A stretch of 64,000 bases of DNA from Hygrocybe punicea (taxonomy: Eukaryota > Basidiomycota > Agaricomycetes > Agaricales > Hygrophoraceae): positions 7,167,508 to 7,231,507 of the forward strand of contig OY744464.1 of NCBI GenBank assembly GCA_963556145.1, given 5' to 3'. Positions within the stretch are counted from its first letter, which is position 1. Every line of letters starts with the position of its first letter. The notes under the pieces were generated by a model. That model was not told where the DNA came from, did no database searches, and saw only the letters and a program-made list of their open reading frames with translations. A program made the position numbers and the translations under genes. Below, piece by piece: positions 59,952-64,000 of the stretch.

Positions 59952-60885
59952 TGAGGAAATTGGTAGAATTTTGTGCAGCGTACGTCTCCGTGATGAAGTC
60001 TTATATGAGTTTTCTGACAGCGGCTTTCAAGTTCAGACCCGGCTATTCCGAAGTCCGACGTCTTTGCGTCTGACTCCAAGCCCAAGTCCGTGACTCGGAC
60101 TCGGACTCTCCAAATTCACCACCCACCAATTGGTTTGCTGCACTCGGACACGATCCCTCTGGCTGCATTGCTCACGGCACTGCCAACTTATTCACGCTCG
60201 GCTCTTTTTGTTGCCTTCCCAGACCCGGCTCTTCCGAAGTCCGACATCTTTGCGTACCACCCACCACCTGGCTTTTTTCACGACACGACTTCATTCTCAT
60301 CCACTAGGTTTTCTATGCTCGGACACCATCCGTCTGGCTGCATTGCTCACGGCACTGCCAACTTATTTACGCTCGGCTCTTTTTGTTGCCTTCCCAGCTC
60401 CGTCCTTTGCCCAGCTTTTTTCAAGACATCACGTTACGGTTGCGATATTACAACACCTTCAAGTTGTTCCCACCCTTGTAGGTTGACCCCACCCTTTCCC
60501 ACACCCCGCAACTGACGCTCTTGTGCTTGCCCCTGCAGAGTCTTCTTTCTCGTTAGTCAACACTATAACCGCGGCTTTATCCATCTGGGTTTTACATACT
60601 CTTCCACAATCTTCAACTTCTGCCCCTCTATCCCTTCTACCACTGCTCGCACATTGCGCATATTGGCCTCCGAGAGCTCACCTACCAACTCTGACTGTGG
60701 TAGTATAGTAGTCGTCAAACGGTTAGTATAATATATTCAACTCAGTATCTCTCATGTCACTTATTTCGGACCATATTTTTTAATTGGGTCGTCTTCAAGG
60801 CTATTGTTGTCGGCTGTGTACAGGGCCATTGCTTGTCCATTGTGTGCTGTACTTTATCCCTCCTACTCTGAGTTCTCTTTATGCC
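59952..60885. promoter_or_regulatory. Shared divergent promoter region of Plavaka-A (copy 2)
   Basis: This is the same interval as 12579-13512, including the 80-bp direct repeats at 60143-60222 and 60318-60397. Confidence 0.5.
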
Positions 60886-63800
60886 ATGGGCCTATCCCGC
60901 AGGGCCTTTCAGCCGGCTATATTTGTGTGCCCAATAAGAGAATGTCAAAAGATATGTAAATCATCAGGAGGACTCACACAACATCTGCACTCAGCACATC
61001 CTACATTCCGGGCTCGCCATCGACATAGTCCATCACCTACCTCACCACCACGTCGGCATTCTTCTCCACCCCAGGATGTTCCACAACGATCAGCATCACC
61101 TGAGCATGCAGCAGAGATGTCTGGCTCACCTCCAACGCCACCTGTGGGTTCACCTGAGCCCAACTTGGAGTCACCTTCTGGGTCACCATCACCTCAATCC
61201 AGTCATCACTATCCTGCTGCTCAGGCTCTCGATATCAACATGCATCCAATTATTGATGGCACCCCATGCAATGTTCAGGGAATGGACCTTCCACCAGGTT
61301 CCCCTCCTCCCCCACGTGAGGAGCGTGCCATTGATGATTATTCACCATACAACAGTCGTGCTGAATTTGAGTTTGCTGAATTTATATTTGCTGAGGAGCA
61401 AATGTCAGCTGCAAAGCTTGACAAGCACCTTAACAATTTGGCAGCTCTCTATCCTGATTCCGATCCTCCGTTTGCGGATCACAAGGAGATGTATTCAGTC
61501 ATTGATGCAACAAGAGAGGGTGATGTGCCCTGGCAGTCATTTTCTGTCTCATATGATGGTGAACTTCCAGATGATGAGGCTGGTGAAGTCCCTTCATGGA
61601 TGACTGCAAAGTATGATGTTTGGTTTCGTGATCCACTTCTTGCCATGGAGCAACAAATTGGAAATCCGGACTTTGCCACAGAAATGGACTTTGCACCAAA
61701 ACAAGTCTTTGACAAAGGGAACAAGCGTCAATATACTGATCTCATGTCTGGTAACTGGGCATGGCAGCAAGCGGTATGGTATTTGTTATCTTTGAACAAG
61801 GTTGCTGATATAATGCACCAGGACAAAATTGCTGAAGATGAAGAAACACATGGATCGATGTTTGTTCCTGTGGTCCTTGGCAGTGACAAGACTACAGTCT
61901 CTGTTGCTACAGGCAACAATGAGTATTACCCACTCTATGCATCAATAGGAAATGTCCACAATAATGTGCGCCGTGCCCATCGCAATGCTGTTTCTGTCAT
62001 TGGATTCTTGGCACTGCCAAAGAGTAAGTGACAGTCATTTTAGATTTCTGCTTTGGATTCTAACAGCTAGGTTAGCCACAAAGGATCACCAAGCTGATTC
62101 TGATTTTCGGAAGTTCCGGCGCCAACTTTTTCATTCTTCTCTGCACCAGATTCTATTGCCATTGCGTCCACACATGTCAGTACCAAGGGTGACACGATGT
62201 AGTGATGGACACTTTCGACGTGTTGTTTATGGCTTGGGTCCATATATTGCAGATTATCCAGAACAGAGTCTACTCTCCTGCACTGTCCAGGGGTGGTGCC
62301 CACGGTGTGTAAAGTTTGACTTTCAAGTAATGCCTACTTTCTAAACCTGCAACAGTTGCACAGCAATGCCTGAGGATCTTGATGGACAAGCTGGGCACCG
62401 ATCGCATGAACACACTGATGTTCTCCTGGGGGCTTGCAGTCTAGATGAGCTTTGGAATAATTATGGAATTGTTGGAGACCTGATTGTAAGCATTGTGTAA
62501 TTTACAACCATCTAAAGCTAATATATTTGTATAGCCATTCACAGTGGGATTCCCACGTGCTGATATTCATGAACTGTTATCTCCGGATATCCTTCATCAG
62601 CTTATCAAAGGCACTTTCAAGGACCATCTTGTGGATTGGGTTGTGGAATATATTAAGATTTCTCACCCTCCTCAAGAAGCTAATAAAATATTAGCTGATA
62701 TTGACAGACGGTGACTGCTAATCATGATGTTCATTTAAGAGATTCTAATCCTAAACTAGGATTGCTGCTGCACCACCATTTCCTGGGCTGCGCCGCTTTC
62801 CAGATGGTCGTGGGTTTAAGCAATGGACAGGTGATGACTCAAAGGCTTTGATGAAGGTGTGTTCTAAATTTGGATTTTGATGTACAATGCCAGATGATAT
62901 AAAATCAGGTTTTTATTCCTGCCATTGCTGGCCATGTTCCAAGTGAAATGGTCAAAGCCATCAGCGCTTTCACTGAATTTTGCTATCTTGTACGACGTGA
63001 AATTATCAGTGAGGATACTCTGCAGTCCATTGATGCAGCAGTTGATTCCTTCCATAATTTCCGAGAGATATTTCGGACTGTTGGTGTACGACCAGATGGT
63101 TTTTCTCTTCCTCGTCAACACTCTCTCATTCACTATCGCCGACTTATTCAAATGTTTGGTGCTCCAAATGGACTTTGCTCATCAATAACTGAATCCAAAC
63201 ATATCAAGGCTGTCAAAAAACCTTGGCGGAGATCCAGTCGGAACCATGCTCTAGGACAGATGCTTCTCACAAACCAGCGACTTGACAAACTTGCTGCAGC
63301 ACGAGTTGACTTCACAGCTCGTGGGATGATGCAAGGCCATGGTTTTGCATTGCCTCAGCCACAACTAAATATCATTCTCGAGAATGATGAAGACATGGAC
63401 CAGGGGGCTGATGAGCATCCAAAATGTCTGGGAGAAGTCAAGCTAGCAAAGACCGTAACACTTGGTGGGTATTTTCTCTGTTTAAATTGATAGTTCTCAA
63501 TATCTGTACAGCTCGGGATTATCCTAGAGATCCAGTTCGACTTGGAGAACATATTGGGCAGCCAGAGCTTCCAACACTCATTTGGCGCTTCCTCTATGAC
63601 CAGCTCAATCCTAACTCAGAGGTTTCAGGTCAGGATATTGATCTGGATCAGTGTCCAAAATTTTCTGGGCATAGCGTTTATGCTTATCCTTCCGCTGTTG
63701 CAACGTTCCATGCTCCAAGTGACTTGTCTGGGAGACATGGAATGCATCATGAGAGGATACATGCAGTTTCTTCATGGCGACATGGACCTCCTCGCTATGA

Positions 63801-64000
63801 TTGTGTTTTTGTTGAAAAGGATCCAGAACAAGAAGGTTTTCAAGGATTGCATGCAGCACGTGTTTTTCTTTTCTTTTCTTTCACCTATCACTCTGTTTCT
63901 TATCCTTGTGCACTAGTTCATTGGTTTTCACCAGTTGACCACAGACCATGTGAAGATACTGGTTTGTGGATTGTTGAACCTGATATTCTTCATGATGGGA
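60886..64000 (+). CDS. Plavaka-type transposase of Plavaka-A (copy 2, cut by window end)
   Basis: This is a copy of 13513-16803 starting at the ATG at 60886. Exons correspond to 60886-62023, 62067-62305, about 62356-62485, 62535-62710, 62760-62856, 62909-63464 and 63512 onward. It is truncated only by the end of the window. Compared with copy 1 it carries one amino-acid change, Arg to Trp, in the last exon near the RFLYDQLNP motif (codon around 63583). No stop or frameshift was seen. Confidence 0.85.

Larger units (their letters stand above)
57003..64000. mobile_element. Plavaka-A copy 2 (left 7 kb, continues beyond the window)
   Basis: This copy is identical to 9630-16627 (offset 47373) at every place I compared except two. 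T at 16081 is C at 63454 (silent). C at 16210 is T at 63583 (CGG to TGG, Arg to Trp). Flanking sequence differs completely to the left of 57003, which confirms the element end. The right end is outside the window. Confidence 0.92.

Overview
This is filamentous-fungal DNA, most likely from an Agaricomycete (mushroom-forming basidiomycete). Genes are cut by many short GT-AG introns. The recognisable families are a C2-NACHT-WD40 STAND protein, a PAP2-type haloperoxidase, a beta-trefoil inhibitor-like protein, Plavaka-type (CACTA-like) transposases and DUF6532-like proteins. All of these are typical of Agaricomycetes. I saw no rRNA, tRNA, CRISPR or bacterial-style operon.

Most of the window is nested transposable elements. 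(1) About 0.3-6.3 kb is a Plavaka-type element: a spliced transposase on the minus strand and a divergent DUF6532-like partner on the plus strand. (2) 6.3-8.6 kb holds a pogo/Fot1-like DDE transposase. (3) 9630-21580 is a complete 11.95-kb Plavaka element, here called Plavaka-A. Its ends are TIRs beginning CATCAGCAAA and it is flanked by a TC dinucleotide on both sides. It splits a nuclease-like gene, and it carries the same two divergent genes plus a broken Pcl/Pas1-type cyclin. (4) 57003-64000 is a second, nearly identical copy of Plavaka-A that runs off the window. I saw two differences in about 7 kb. (5) 33179-43750 is a different 10.6-kb Plavaka element, Plavaka-B, with a transposase, a DUF6532 gene, a small coiled-coil gene and a damaged SPT5 fragment. 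It sits inside one copy of a roughly 420-bp inverted repeat whose partner is at 23.5-23.96 kb. Between those inverted repeats lie a hypothetical gene with an assembly gap, a coatomer-alpha pseudogene, and a Tc1/mariner transposase split by a 1.5-kb hAT-type non-autonomous element. A second hAT-type element lies inside Plavaka-B.

From 44 to 57 kb the content is more host-like: a NACHT/WD40 relic, a vanadium-haloperoxidase/PAP2 gene, a long C2-NACHT-WD40 gene with about 13 WD40 repeats, and a two-domain beta-trefoil gene. The second Plavaka-A copy has inserted about 170 bp upstream of that last gene's start codon.

The main biological point is that three unrelated Plavaka-type elements each pair a transposase with a DUF6532-like protein. 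Two of them, with mapped ends, also contain fragments of conserved host genes (SPT5 and a Pcl cyclin). Exon boundaries were read by eye from splice motifs and frame continuity and are approximate unless stated. Family names come from recognised motifs, not database searches.
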